From Pseudoalteromonas sp. P1-9 (GTDB lineage: Bacteria; Pseudomonadota; Gammaproteobacteria; Enterobacterales; Alteromonadaceae), in NCBI RefSeq assembly GCF_001399975.1, contig NZ_LKBD01000007.1:62001-126000 (forward strand): DNA of 64,000 nt, read 5' to 3'. Each line of letters starts with the position of its first letter. Within the stretch, counting starts at the first letter, position 1. The notes under the pieces were generated by a model, which had not been told where the DNA came from, did not search any database, and worked only from the letters and a program-made list of their open reading frames with translations. A program made the position numbers and the translations under genes. Positions 56,315 through 64,000 of this stretch are shown here, one piece after another.

Positions 56315-58846
56315 TCAAAGCTCGCTGAGATTACCAATGCGAGATTGTTGCGTCAGCAGAAATGAGTTTAAAACTCTAAAGTTCATGGTTGGTGCAAGCA
56401 ACTCACCTTGCATAAAGTCACATTGACACTGATTGACAATATCGGCAAATTCTTGGTTATCAACATCGATGGCGGTTACGGTTAAATCTAGCCCTTTGGC
56501 AACTTCAACCATTGCGCTAAGTAATAAGGTAAGCTTATGGCCTTGCATATTACCTTTGGTAAATAAGTGGCCAATTCTGACGTCACTAAAGCCTGATTCT
56601 GGTGCTTCGAATAAGCGATCAAGGTCACCGTGGAAATTGTCTAAACCGAATTTGAAGCCTAAATCAGTGAGCTTTTGCAGTGTCTCTTTTAACTGGCTCA
56701 TTTCACTATTGATCGGTTGTTGGGTGTAGATCATGATATTTTCAGTATCAATATGCGTTACCTTTTCAGATAACCAACCCACAAAGCCGCTATGGTTTAG
56801 TTGACTGAGTGACAAGGTAAGCGACAACTGACAGTTTAGATGGCTGTCTTTTAATGTTGATATTGCATCAAACAGTTCTGAAAATAACCAGCGATTAAGG
56901 TGTACATTTAAACCTGTATCAATCGCGAGTTTTATAATTTCTTGTTGGCTAATTTCGCCAAATTCTTCATGCGGCCAAGCAAACTGGCAACTGACTGACA
57001 CTAGTTTTTTATTTTTTACGTGATAGACCGGGGTGAAACTTAATGTTAGCTGTTTTTGTTCGATGGCGCTGTGTAACTCTGAGGCAAGATTGAATTGTTG
57101 CCCAATATCCGTGCCGCTTTCTTTTTTATAGTGTAATAGTGCAACGCCTTGCTGCTTCGCCTGAAACAGCGTTTGCCATGTTTTACGTAGCAATAAACCG
57201 CTACGTTGGTTGCTATAAATACTCGAACACGTCGCAATATGGCTCGATAAATTAAGCAAAATACCATCAATCATAAGCGATGACGGGATATGAGCTTGAA
57301 TAGTCTGTAAGTGTTTATTTAGCGCTTCTCGATTAGTGCCATGGTTGAGCAGTAGCGCGAATACACCGTCACGTAAGTAAGCGAGCTTCACGGTGTTTAG
57401 GCCTTGCTCTTCAATGGTTAAAACACTGGAATGATTTTTTAAAATAGGTTGCAGCGAAGAACACACCTGATTAACTAAATCTTTCTTCGCTTTCGGGGCC
57501 ATATAAGGAATAAACTGGCCAAAGTTTTTCAACTCAATAAAGCAGGTAATAAAGTTGTGTTGTTGTTCAATCAGTTGGGTGATTTTGTATTTGTATAGGG
57601 TTTCATTTGGTAGCTGCGAGCTCGAATCGTGAGTGGCTTTAAAGTAACTTTCACGCTGTTGGTGTGAAAACTTATCAGCTAACGCCATTGCCATTAACAG
57701 TACTTCAAGTAGCACGCCAATTAAGAATGCATGACGTGTTAAGAAGGTGTGTTCGAGCACGCCTACTAAAACAAGAGGTTGCATTGCACCGCTAATAATG
57801 AGTGGTAACCAAGAAAAGAAGTAGTACTTCGCCCACACAAAGTCGGTAAGCAAGCGGTTAAATACGATAAGCACAATAGTGATATAAAGCGGTACCATGC
57901 ATACAAAAAATACCGGTGCGGCTTGGTATTCAGGTAATACTAAACTGGCAAGTGCGCCAAGACATAAAATAACTAAGGTGCCACGGATCAGTGTATTGAG
58001 TTTTGTTTTAATGGTGGCATAGCGTAAAAACAACGAGCCGAAAATCAACGCGCAGATAGCCACACTAAAGTTGCTGGTTACCACGTATTTTTGCAATAGG
58101 TATTGCATAGAAGTCGGCCAAATATAATAGCCAAAGCCTAACACCGAGCCCATCATCATCAAGGTAGAAATGATATAGCCAATATACGCGAGATAAACAC
58201 TATCGCGAATACTGATAAACAAAATTAGGTTATACAGCGCAATCATTACGGCTACGCCGATAAATAGCCCCCAGATCAAATAGCTAAACTTTCGTACGCT
58301 TTGAAAATTATCTACTTGATAGATGTAAATGGGGGTTTTGCTAATTCCGCTGGTTTTAATACGCGCCAAAACGCTGGTATTGCCTTTCGCAGCAAGGGAA
58401 AATTCAAGGTGTGGGAATGCTTGCTGGTGAATATTTAAATTGGCAACTGTATCACCTAGTTGCTTATGATTTATGACCCGGTTTTTTTCATCAAGTTGCC
58501 AAACCTCAAGTTGGTCAAGCATTGGGTTGTCAAAATGTGCTGTGAGGATCTCTGTTGCATCGGTACGATTGGTTACTGCTACTTTTACCCAGTAACTCTG
58601 CGTGCCAAATTGCCACGGAATATCGGCAATTTCTGAATTTTGAAATTTTTGTTTTAAGGCATCATCAAATGTGGCGTTGCTTTGCTCATCAATCCAATAC
58701 GATGAGTTTAAATAAATCGCATGGGTGCGTTCAATTGAGTTGGTTGTTGGATCGCCAATATTAAAAAGCAATGAGCCTATTACTAAGGATAAAGCCATAA
58801 ATAGCAGACATGCTATAAACAAAAAAATAGGCTTTAACTGATTCAT
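56315..58846 (-). CDS. 7TM sensor with degenerate GGDEF and EAL domains
   Basis: An 843-residue membrane protein. An N-terminal TM is followed by a periplasmic 7TMR-DISMED2 domain (about 30-175), then seven TM helices (about 180-390). The cytoplasmic GGDEF region has FITCFIELKNFG, but where the GGDEF motif should be, the sequence reads LAYLRDGVFALLL. The EAL domain lacks its motif too: SCQFAW replaces the EALLRW stretch, and the DDFGTG motif becomes LDNFHGD. It therefore should neither make nor hydrolyse c-di-GMP. It may bind the nucleotide or act as a scaffold. It stands alone, 33 bases downstream of DUF2797's start. Confidence 0.88.
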   Translation of the reverse strand: MNQLKPIFLFIACLLFMALSLVIGSLLFNIGDPTTNSIERTHAIYLNSSYWIDEQSNATFDDALKQKFQNSEIADIPWQFGTQSYWVKVAVTNRTDATEILTAHFDNPMLDQLEVWQLDEKNRVINHKQLGDTVANLNIHQQAFPHLEFSLAAKGNTSVLARIKTSGISKTPIYIYQVDNFQSVRKFSYLIWGLFIGVAVMIALYNLILFISIRDSVYLAYIGYIISTLMMMGSVLGFGYYIWPTSMQYLLQKYVVTSNFSVAICALIFGSLFLRYATIKTKLNTLIRGTLVILCLGALASLVLPEYQAAPVFFVCMVPLYITIVLIVFNRLLTDFVWAKYYFFSWLPLIISGAMQPLVLVGVLEHTFLTRHAFLIGVLLEVLLMAMALADKFSHQQRESYFKATHDSSSQLPNETLYKYKITQLIEQQHNFITCFIELKNFGQFIPYMAPKAKKDLVNQVCSSLQPILKNHSSVLTIEEQGLNTVKLAYLRDGVFALLLNHGTNREALNKHLQTIQAHIPSSLMIDGILLNLSSHIATCSSIYSNQRSGLLLRKTWQTLFQAKQQGVALLHYKKESGTDIGQQFNLASELHSAIEQKQLTLSFTPVYHVKNKKLVSVSCQFAWPHEEFGEISQQEIIKLAIDTGLNVHLNRWLFSELFDAISTLKDSHLNCQLSLTLSLSQLNHSGFVGWLSEKVTHIDTENIMIYTQQPINSEMSQLKETLQKLTDLGFKFGLDNFHGDLDRLFEAPESGFSDVRIGHLFTKGNMQGHKLTLLLSAMVEVAKGLDLTVTAIDVDNQEFADIVNQCQCDFMQGELLAPTMNFRVLNSFLLTQQSRIGNLSEL

Positions 58847-58951
58847 GGGCTTCCTTGATATTTAAGGCTTTTTAAAGGTTAGATGAATTTTAATTAAATA
58901 GGTAGCGAATAATACCAATTTAGCGTGACTGTTGTGTGCTTTTAAGACAAA

Positions 58952-58985
58952 AAAAATCAACCTACTCAGTGTAGGTTGATTTTTT
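58952..58985 (-). terminator. Rho-independent terminator of the purH-methyltransferase-purD transcript
   Basis: 14-bp stem AAAAATCAACCTAC / GTAGGTTGATTTTT with a 5-base loop and a T-run on the minus strand. It lies about 20 bases after the purD stop. Confidence 0.85.
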
Positions 58986-59005
58986 AAACTGGTTAATAGC
59001 GGCTA

Positions 59006-60295
59006 TTAGCTGTTATTTTCGCGAGCAATAGCGCGGTAAGCGATATCGGTACGGAACTCAACACCTTGCCAGTTAATTTCATCAACCAGTTTATAAGCGT
59101 TTTGCTGCGCTTCAGTTACTGTGTTGCCAAGTGCTGTTGCACATAATACGCGACCACCTGCTGTAACGACATTGTCGCCATCTTGCTTAGTGCCTGCGTG
59201 GAATACTTTTGTGCCTTCTGCATAATCAACACGTAAACCAGAGATAGCGTCACCTTTCGGGTAAGAACCTGGGTAACCTGCTGCTGCAAGTACGACACCC
59301 ACAGCTGCACGAGAATCAAACTGAATGTCAGTTTTATCAAGTTCAACACGGTTAGCCGCTTCAATTAATTCAACTAGGTCTGATTGTAAACGAAGCATAA
59401 TAGGCTGTGTTTCAGGATCGCCAAAACGACAGTTATATTCAATTACTTTAGGCGTGCCATCCGCAGTAATCATTAAACCTGCGTATAAGAAACCTGTGTA
59501 AGGGTGGCCTTCATCACTCATACCTTTAACAGTAGGGTAGATTACTTCGTCCATAATACGCTGGTGGATGTCAGCGGTAACAACTGGTGCTGGTGAATAT
59601 GCACCCATGCCGCCAGTATTTGGGCCTTTATCTTCGTTATATGCGCGTTTATGATCTTGAGAGGTAGCAAACGGAAGTACGTTTTCGCCATCTACCATTA
59701 CGATAAATGATGCTTCTTCACCTTCTAAGAATTCTTCAATTACTACGCGGCTACCTGCATCGCCAAACGCATTGCCTGCAAGCATATCGCGAATTGCATC
59801 TTCTGCTTCTTGCTCAGTCATGGCAACGATTACACCTTTACCAGCTGCTAAGCCGTCCGCTTTAACAACAATTGGCGCGCCTTTTTCTTTTAGGTAAACA
59901 AGTGCTGGCTCGATTTGTTCAAACGTTTGATAATCCGCTGTTGGGATTTTATGGCGTGCTAAGAAATCTTTAGTGAAAGATTTAGAACCTTCAAGCTGCG
60001 CAGCTGCGGCTGTTGGGCCGAAGATCGCAAGACCTTCTTCACGGAACTTATCAACTACACCAATTACAAGCGGTGCTTCCGGACCAACAATGGTCAGTTC
60101 AACATTGTTCTCTTTAGCAAATGCCACAAGTGCATCAATGTCTTCTACGCCAATAGCGATGTTCTCAAGCTTAGGCTCAAGCGCAGTACCTGCGTTACCT
60201 GGTGCTACAAATACCGTGTTTACTTTCGCTGACTGAGCCGCTTTAAACGCAAGAGCGTGTTCGCGACCACCACTACCAATTACTAATACGTTCAT
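59006..60295 (-). CDS. purD: Phosphoribosylamine-glycine ligase PurD
   Basis: A 429-residue ATP-grasp enzyme, the second step of purine synthesis. It begins MNVLVIGSGGREHALAFKAA, has the ATP-grasp segment PIVVKADGLAAGKGVIVA and ends with a typical C-terminal domain (AVGVVLAAAGYPG). In E. coli purH and purD are adjacent; here a methyltransferase gene lies between, 13 bases upstream of purD. The length and motifs are normal. Confidence 0.96.
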   Translation of the reverse strand: MNVLVIGSGGREHALAFKAAQSAKVNTVFVAPGNAGTALEPKLENIAIGVEDIDALVAFAKENNVELTIVGPEAPLVIGVVDKFREEGLAIFGPTAAAAQLEGSKSFTKDFLARHKIPTADYQTFEQIEPALVYLKEKGAPIVVKADGLAAGKGVIVAMTEQEAEDAIRDMLAGNAFGDAGSRVVIEEFLEGEEASFIVMVDGENVLPFATSQDHKRAYNEDKGPNTGGMGAYSPAPVVTADIHQRIMDEVIYPTVKGMSDEGHPYTGFLYAGLMITADGTPKVIEYNCRFGDPETQPIMLRLQSDLVELIEAANRVELDKTDIQFDSRAAVGVVLAAAGYPGSYPKGDAISGLRVDYAEGTKVFHAGTKQDGDNVVTAGGRVLCATALGNTVTEAQQNAYKLVDEINWQGVEFRTDIAYRAIARENNS

Positions 60296-60308
60296 TGGAC
60301 TATCCTAC

Positions 60309-61127
60309 CTATTGAGGTTTTCTAAACTTTAATGTCATACGATCACTTTCACCAATAGCTTGGTACTTGGCGATATCTTTTTCGCCCAAGGCTAAGCGTG
60401 GTGGTAAGGTCCAAACACCTTTTTCGTGATCGGCTGTATCTAATGGATTGGCGTTAACTTCGCTTACGGCTTCTAAAACAAACCCTGCTTTTTCGGCATA
60501 CTCAATAACCCAGCTTTGTTTTACATAACCAGAACGTTTCGCTTTTGCGCTATCGCGGTTTTCTGGTAGGCGATGATCAACAACGCCAAGAATTCCGCCT
60601 GGCTTTAATGCGCTGTAAAATGCCTTAAAGGCTTCGTTAATGCCTTCAATGTCTTTTTGCATATACCAGTTATGTAAATTGCGAAAGGTTAATACCATAT
60701 CAGCGCTTTCTGCAGGCGCAATGTTATGGTGGGTGCCAGGATAAAACTCAGAAAGTGTAACGTTTTCGTATACATCATCGCTTGCTAATTTATCTTGGAA
60801 TTGATTAAGTGAGCGTTGATAGTATTTTACTTCTGAATCGGAAGGAAAATGAGCTGCGAAATACTGACCATTTTGCTGTAATACTGGTGCCAGTATTTCA
60901 GTATACCAACCGCCGCCAGGCCATACTTCAACAACGGTCATCTCTGGCTGTAGGCCAAAAAATTCCAATGTTTCTTTTGGGTGACGGTATTGATCGCGCG
61001 CTTTATTATCGTTTGAACGATTTTCAGCAGTCGCAGTTTTGGTAAGCAATGTATCGATATCGGTCGATGCACATCCAGCTAAAGTAAGCGACAGGGCAGT
61101 TACTAAGGCTTTTACTGTGAATTTCAT
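60309..61127 (-). CDS. SAM-dependent methyltransferase with lipoprotein-type signal peptide
   Basis: A 272-residue protein. The first 19 residues are a lipoprotein signal (SLTLAGC, Cys19). The rest is a class I methyltransferase fold: TVVEVWPGGGWYTEILAPVL is the SAM-binding glycine loop, followed by MVLTFRNLHNW and LKPGGILGVVDHR. It belongs to the predicted-methyltransferase group that often carries a signal peptide. A methyltransferase outside the cytoplasm would lack SAM, so either it binds without catalysis or the signal is not used; this is unresolved. It sits between purH and purD and probably shares their transcript. Confidence 0.8.
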   Translation of the reverse strand: MKFTVKALVTALSLTLAGCASTDIDTLLTKTATAENRSNDNKARDQYRHPKETLEFFGLQPEMTVVEVWPGGGWYTEILAPVLQQNGQYFAAHFPSDSEVKYYQRSLNQFQDKLASDDVYENVTLSEFYPGTHHNIAPAESADMVLTFRNLHNWYMQKDIEGINEAFKAFYSALKPGGILGVVDHRLPENRDSAKAKRSGYVKQSWVIEYAEKAGFVLEAVSEVNANPLDTADHEKGVWTLPPRLALGEKDIAKYQAIGESDRMTLKFRKPQ

Positions 61128-61178
61128 TTTCTTCCTAGTTTTTATTTTTATTAAGCAACATTAAGTAAAATTAACAGC

Positions 61179-61209
61179 TTAGTGCAAGCGAGCAAAGCGC
61201 TTGCACTAA
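61179..61209 (-). other. Hairpin between purH and the methyltransferase gene
   Basis: Perfect 12-bp inverted repeat TTAGTGCAAGCG / CGCTTGCACTAA around a 7-base loop, 19 bases after the purH stop. There is no T-run on the minus strand, so it is not a clear terminator. It may stabilise the upstream purH mRNA or partly attenuate read-through. Confidence 0.55.
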
Positions 61210-61227
61210 TAAGTTTGCAAGTAAATA

Positions 61228-62820
61228 TTAATGACGGAAATGACGCATGCCAGTAAATACCATTGCCATGCCGTGCTCATCTGCAGCAGCGATAACTTCT
61301 TCATCGCGCATTGAACCACCAGGCTGAATTACCGCAGTAATGCCCGCTTCAGCAGCCGCGTCGATACCGTCACGGAATGGGAAGAAAGCATCAGATGCCA
61401 TTACAGAACCTGCTACTTCTAGGTTTTCATCGGCAGCTTTAATACCTGCAATTTTGGCTGAGTAAACGCGGCTCATTTGGCCAGCGCCTACACCAATTGT
61501 CATGCCGTCTTTTGCATATACAATCGCATTTGATTTAACAAACTTAGCTACTTTCCAGCAGAACATTAAGTCTTTCAATTCTTGCTCAGTAGGCTGTTTT
61601 TTAGATACTACACGGAGGTCTCCCATATCAACCATGCCTTGGTCACGGTCTTGTACTAAGATACCGCCGTTAACACGTTTGATATCAACGCCCGTTGTTT
61701 TGTTCGACCACTGGCCACACTCAAGTAAACGAACGTTTTGCTTTGCTGACACAATTTGTGCCGCAGCATCTGATACGCTTGGTGCGATAATAACTTCAAC
61801 AAACTGGCGTGACACGATTGCTTCTGCCGTGTCTGCATCAAGTTCACGGTTAAATGCAATGATGCCACCAAACGCTGAGGTTGGATCAGTTTTGAAAGCG
61901 CGGTCGTATGCGTCAAGTAGGTTGTCGCCAATTGACACACCACACGGGTTAGCGTGTTTAACGATTACACATGCTGGCGCGTCAAATTCTTTAACACATT
62001 CAAGTGCTGCGTCTGTGTCTGCAATGTTATTGTACGAAAGGGCTTTGCCTTGTAACTGTTTTGCTGTGGCAACTGATGCTTCTTCAATGTCGTTTTCAAC
62101 ATAAAATGCAGCATCTTGGTGCGAGTTTTCACCGTAACGCATATCTTGCTTTTTAGTGAATTGGAAGTTGATCGTGCGTGGGAACTTAGACTCTTCAGTT
62201 TCCGCAGCATTTTCGCTGTAATCTGGTACTTGCGTACCAAAGTAGTTCGCGATCATGCCATCGTACTGTGCAGTATGCTCAAATGCAGCAATCGCTAGGT
62301 GAAAACGTGTTTCATACGTTGTTGCACCGTTGTTTGCATTCATTTCAGCGATAACGCGGTCGTAATCGCCGGCATTTACAATAATGGTTACGTCTTTATT
62401 GTTTTTAGCCGCAGCGCGTACCATTGTTGGGCCGCCGATATCGATGTTTTCGATAGCGTCTTCAAGTGAACAGCCTTCTTTTGCAACGGTTTGTGCGAAT
62501 GGGTAAAGGTTAACAACTACCATGTCGATTGCAGAAATATTATTTGCTTCCATTACACCTTCGTCAGTACCGCGACGCGCTAAAATGCCGCCGTGAATTT
62601 TTGGGTGTAATGTTTTAACACGACCATCCATGATCTCAGGGTGACCTGTGTGGTCTGAAACTTCTGTTACTGCGATGCCGTTGTCTGCAAGTAGCTTACA
62701 TGTGCCGCCAGTTGAAAGAAGTTCAACGCCTTTCTCAGAAAGCGCGCGAGCAAATTCTACAATACCGGTTTTGTCTGAAACGCTTAATAAAGCGCGACGA
62801 ATTGGACGTAATGTATCCAT
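61228..62820 (-). CDS. purH: Bifunctional AICAR transformylase/IMP cyclohydrolase PurH
   Basis: A 530-residue enzyme catalysing the last two steps of IMP synthesis. The N-terminal cyclohydrolase domain begins [20 protein letters not shown] and includes [13 protein letters not shown]. The C-terminal transformylase has [31 protein letters not shown] and [33 protein letters not shown] use the ATG at 62820; an upstream in-frame extension of 39 residues is unlike the family and would shorten the leader. It heads the purH-methyltransferase-purD group. Confidence 0.96.
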   Translation of the reverse strand: MDTLRPIRRALLSVSDKTGIVEFARALSEKGVELLSTGGTCKLLADNGIAVTEVSDHTGHPEIMDGRVKTLHPKIHGGILARRGTDEGVMEANNISAIDMVVVNLYPFAQTVAKEGCSLEDAIENIDIGGPTMVRAAAKNNKDVTIIVNAGDYDRVIAEMNANNGATTYETRFHLAIAAFEHTAQYDGMIANYFGTQVPDYSENAAETEESKFPRTINFQFTKKQDMRYGENSHQDAAFYVENDIEEASVATAKQLQGKALSYNNIADTDAALECVKEFDAPACVIVKHANPCGVSIGDNLLDAYDRAFKTDPTSAFGGIIAFNRELDADTAEAIVSRQFVEVIIAPSVSDAAAQIVSAKQNVRLLECGQWSNKTTGVDIKRVNGGILVQDRDQGMVDMGDLRVVSKKQPTEQELKDLMFCWKVAKFVKSNAIVYAKDGMTIGVGAGQMSRVYSAKIAGIKAADENLEVAGSVMASDAFFPFRDGIDAAAEAGITAVIQPGGSMRDEEVIAAADEHGMAMVFTGMRHFRH

Positions 62821-62935
62821 GGTAGTTTTGATTACCTCAAAATTTGATTGATAGTGCGAGAAAACACTTAATTTAAACGAATATTTTAACTTACTTTTGC
62901 TTATAACTCGACGACCATTTGTCGCTTTTATAAAC

Positions 62936-62990
62936 AAGACCTGTAGCGCTGGTCTTTACCTAAATTAAATTTGAACGTGAATTTAATTTA
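62936..62990 (-). promoter_or_regulatory. Two hairpins upstream of purH
   Basis: A perfect 11-bp A/T inverted repeat (TAAATTAAATT / AATTTAATTTA, 62961-62990, 8-base loop) lies next to a shorter one (AAGACC / GGTCTT, 62936-62956). They lie about 115-170 bases upstream of the purH ATG. They could be an operator palindrome or leader structures. I do not see an obvious PurR box. Confidence 0.4.
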
Positions 62991-63016
62991 GTGTGTTTTT
63001 CGGGGTTAGAAAAACA

Positions 63017-63050
63017 AAAAAGCACCCGAGGATTCCCAAGGGTGCTTTTT
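63017..63050 (-). terminator. Rho-independent terminator after fis
   Basis: 11-bp stem (AAAAAGCACCC / GGGTGCTTTTT) with a 12-base loop. On the minus strand it ends in a T-run. It lies 20 bases after the fis stop. Confidence 0.85.
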
Positions 63051-63070
63051 ATTGCACCGTTAGGTGCTAA

Positions 63071-63361
63071 TTAGTTCATACCGTACTTTTTAAGCTTCTT
63101 ACGAAGAGTACCACGGTTGATACCTAGTAAGATTGCTGCGCGAGTTTGGTTACCGCGAGTATATGTCATTACTTCTTCAAGTAACGGCGCTTCAAGTTCT
63201 GAAAGAACTAGCTCGTAAACATCTTGTACATCTTGACCATTAAGTTGCTTTAAGTAGTTGTGCACTGCTTTTTTACAAGCGTCGCGTAATGGTTGTGGTT
63301 TCTCTTGAGACTGAACATGTGCGTTAGTAATAAATGGAGAAGTCACGTTTTGTTCGAACAT
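63071..63361 (-). CDS. fis: DNA-bending nucleoid protein Fis
   Basis: A 96-residue dimeric DNA-bending protein controlling rRNA genes, supercoiling and many operons. It closely follows E. coli Fis: the C-terminal helix-turn-helix is [20 protein letters not shown], with KYGMN at the end, and the middle has [19 protein letters not shown]. It follows dusB by 18 bases, the same dusB-fis operon as in other gammaproteobacteria, where promoter control sits upstream of dusB, outside the window. Confidence 0.97.
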   Translation of the reverse strand: MFEQNVTSPFITNAHVQSQEKPQPLRDACKKAVHNYLKQLNGQDVQDVYELVLSELEAPLLEEVMTYTRGNQTRAAILLGINRGTLRKKLKKYGMN

Positions 63362-63379
63362 CGTCTTTCTTACTCTTTG

Positions 63380-64000
63380 TTAATTATCTGCTAGTGTTTC
63401 AAAGTACTTTTCTAACGTATCGATTTGCTCTTGTTGAGAGTCGATAGCATTAAATACTCGCCTAAATTGACCTTCACGGTCATGAGCCTGCAAATACCAT
63501 GAGACATGCTTACGCGCAATTCGCACACCCATTACATCACCATAAAATGCGTGAAGATTTACTAAGTGTTCCATAAGAATACTTTGTACCTCGTCCATTG
63601 CTGGCTCCGGTAGTAATTCTCCAGTGGTGAGATAATGGTTTATCTCCCTAAAAATCCAAGGGCGACCTTGTGCTGCACGGCCTATCATCAAAGCATCTGC
63701 GCCCGTATATTCCAAAACCTGTTTCGCTTTTTGTGGCGATGTAATATCACCGTTAGCAACCACCGGAATGGAGACTGAACTTTTAATGTCCTTAATTGTT
63801 TGATATTCAGCTTCACCTTTGTACATACAAGAGCGTGTGCGGCCATGAACCGCCAATGACTGAATACCATTTTGTTCAGCTATGCGCGCAATCTCTACAC
63901 CATTTCGATTGTCAGTATCCCATCCTGTTCGGATTTTTAAGGTAACAGGTACATCTACTGCATTAACTACAGCTTTAACGATATCTGTGACCAGTTCGGG
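63380..64000 (-). CDS. dusB: tRNA-dihydrouridine synthase DusB (5' part outside window)
   Basis: The frame is open to the right edge of the window, giving 206 residues of the C-terminal part; the full family length is about 320. Conserved pieces are KIRTGWD, LAVHGRTRSCMYKG, PVVANGDI and DALMIGRAAQGRPWIF, which form the FMN-binding barrel end. An internal ATG at 63856 is not the start, since conserved residues continue before it. DusB reduces specific uridines in tRNA to dihydrouridine. It is cotranscribed with fis. Confidence 0.95.
   Translation of the reverse strand, partial: PELVTDIVKAVVNAVDVPVTLKIRTGWDTDNRNGVEIARIAEQNGIQSLAVHGRTRSCMYKGEAEYQTIKDIKSSVSIPVVANGDITSPQKAKQVLEYTGADALMIGRAAQGRPWIFREINHYLTTGELLPEPAMDEVQSILMEHLVNLHAFYGDVMGVRIARKHVSWYLQAHDREGQFRRVFNAIDSQQEQIDTLEKYFETLADN

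Noticed and set aside
61502-62104. 200-residue open frame on the plus strand
   Set aside because: It is antisense to purH, low-complexity (many S, A, T), and resembles no family; a codon-usage shadow.
63380-63856. Short 158-residue dusB starting at an internal ATG
   Set aside because: Conserved DusB residues continue upstream to the window edge; the short version is only an effect of the ATG rule and the window boundary.

Overview
The window reads as a stretch of chromosome from a marine gammaproteobacterium of the order Alteromonadales, most likely Pseudoalteromonas or a close relative. This is an inference from protein content. It carries MotX, which is specific to sodium-driven polar flagella, a very long TonB-dependent receptor, an M9 collagenase-type protease, several c-di-GMP and chemotaxis proteins, and core gene order matching gamma-proteobacterial chromosomes. 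The DNA is moderately AT-rich, with A/T-rich gaps. I saw no tRNA, rRNA, CRISPR array or insertion sequence.

Layout. 1-410: a remnant of a tyrosine integrase, running off the left edge. 523-3347 (minus): a four-gene operon of GST, DUF2750, GNAT and FAD oxidase. 3444-5610: a second GNAT, a secreted M9 peptidase and an uncharacterised protein. 5808-8376: a cation/proton antiporter with a solute-binding protein. 8654-11356: a membrane-anchored NERD-like protein with a very long acidic tail. 11455-15350: a lipoprotein, a DUF1289 protein, a hybrid histidine kinase and a response regulator. 15482-28287: the conserved core block queG < > nnr-tsaE-amiB-mutL-miaA-hfq-hflX-hflK-hflC-yjeT-purA, as in E. 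coli. 28517-29149: motX.

29169-37948 (minus): the gmk, rpoZ, spoT-ridA, fapA-like-asnC, trmH, recG block, which is the E. coli spoT cluster with ridA, a FapA-type protein and asnC inserted. 38089-41934: yjjX, yjjG, a chemoreceptor and rsuA. 42051-48152: a TonB-dependent receptor, a divergent membrane-bound winged-helix/beta-propeller regulator and a small outer-membrane protein. Their intergenic region carries repeated TAACAGC sites and a possible leader peptide. 48287-51774: an operon of an unknown protein, a LysE-type exporter, a gamma-glutamylcyclotransferase and a serine hydrolase. 51848-58846: an HDAC-family deacetylase, a CBS-PAS-GGDEF-EAL enzyme, DUF2797, and a 7TM protein with degenerate GGDEF and EAL domains. 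58952-63050: purH, a lipoprotein-type methyltransferase and purD. 63071-64000: fis and dusB (dusB cut by the window edge).

Housekeeping genes cover purine synthesis (purA, purD, purH, gmk), RNA modification (queG, tsaE, miaA, trmH, rsuA, dusB), DNA repair (mutL, recG), envelope quality control (hflKC, amiB) and the stringent response (spoT, rpoZ). The accessory parts most worth attention are the TonB receptor/regulator pair with its shared operator motif, the acidic NERD protein, the response regulator with an unidentified output domain, and the catalytically dead 7TM GGDEF-EAL protein beside an intact one.
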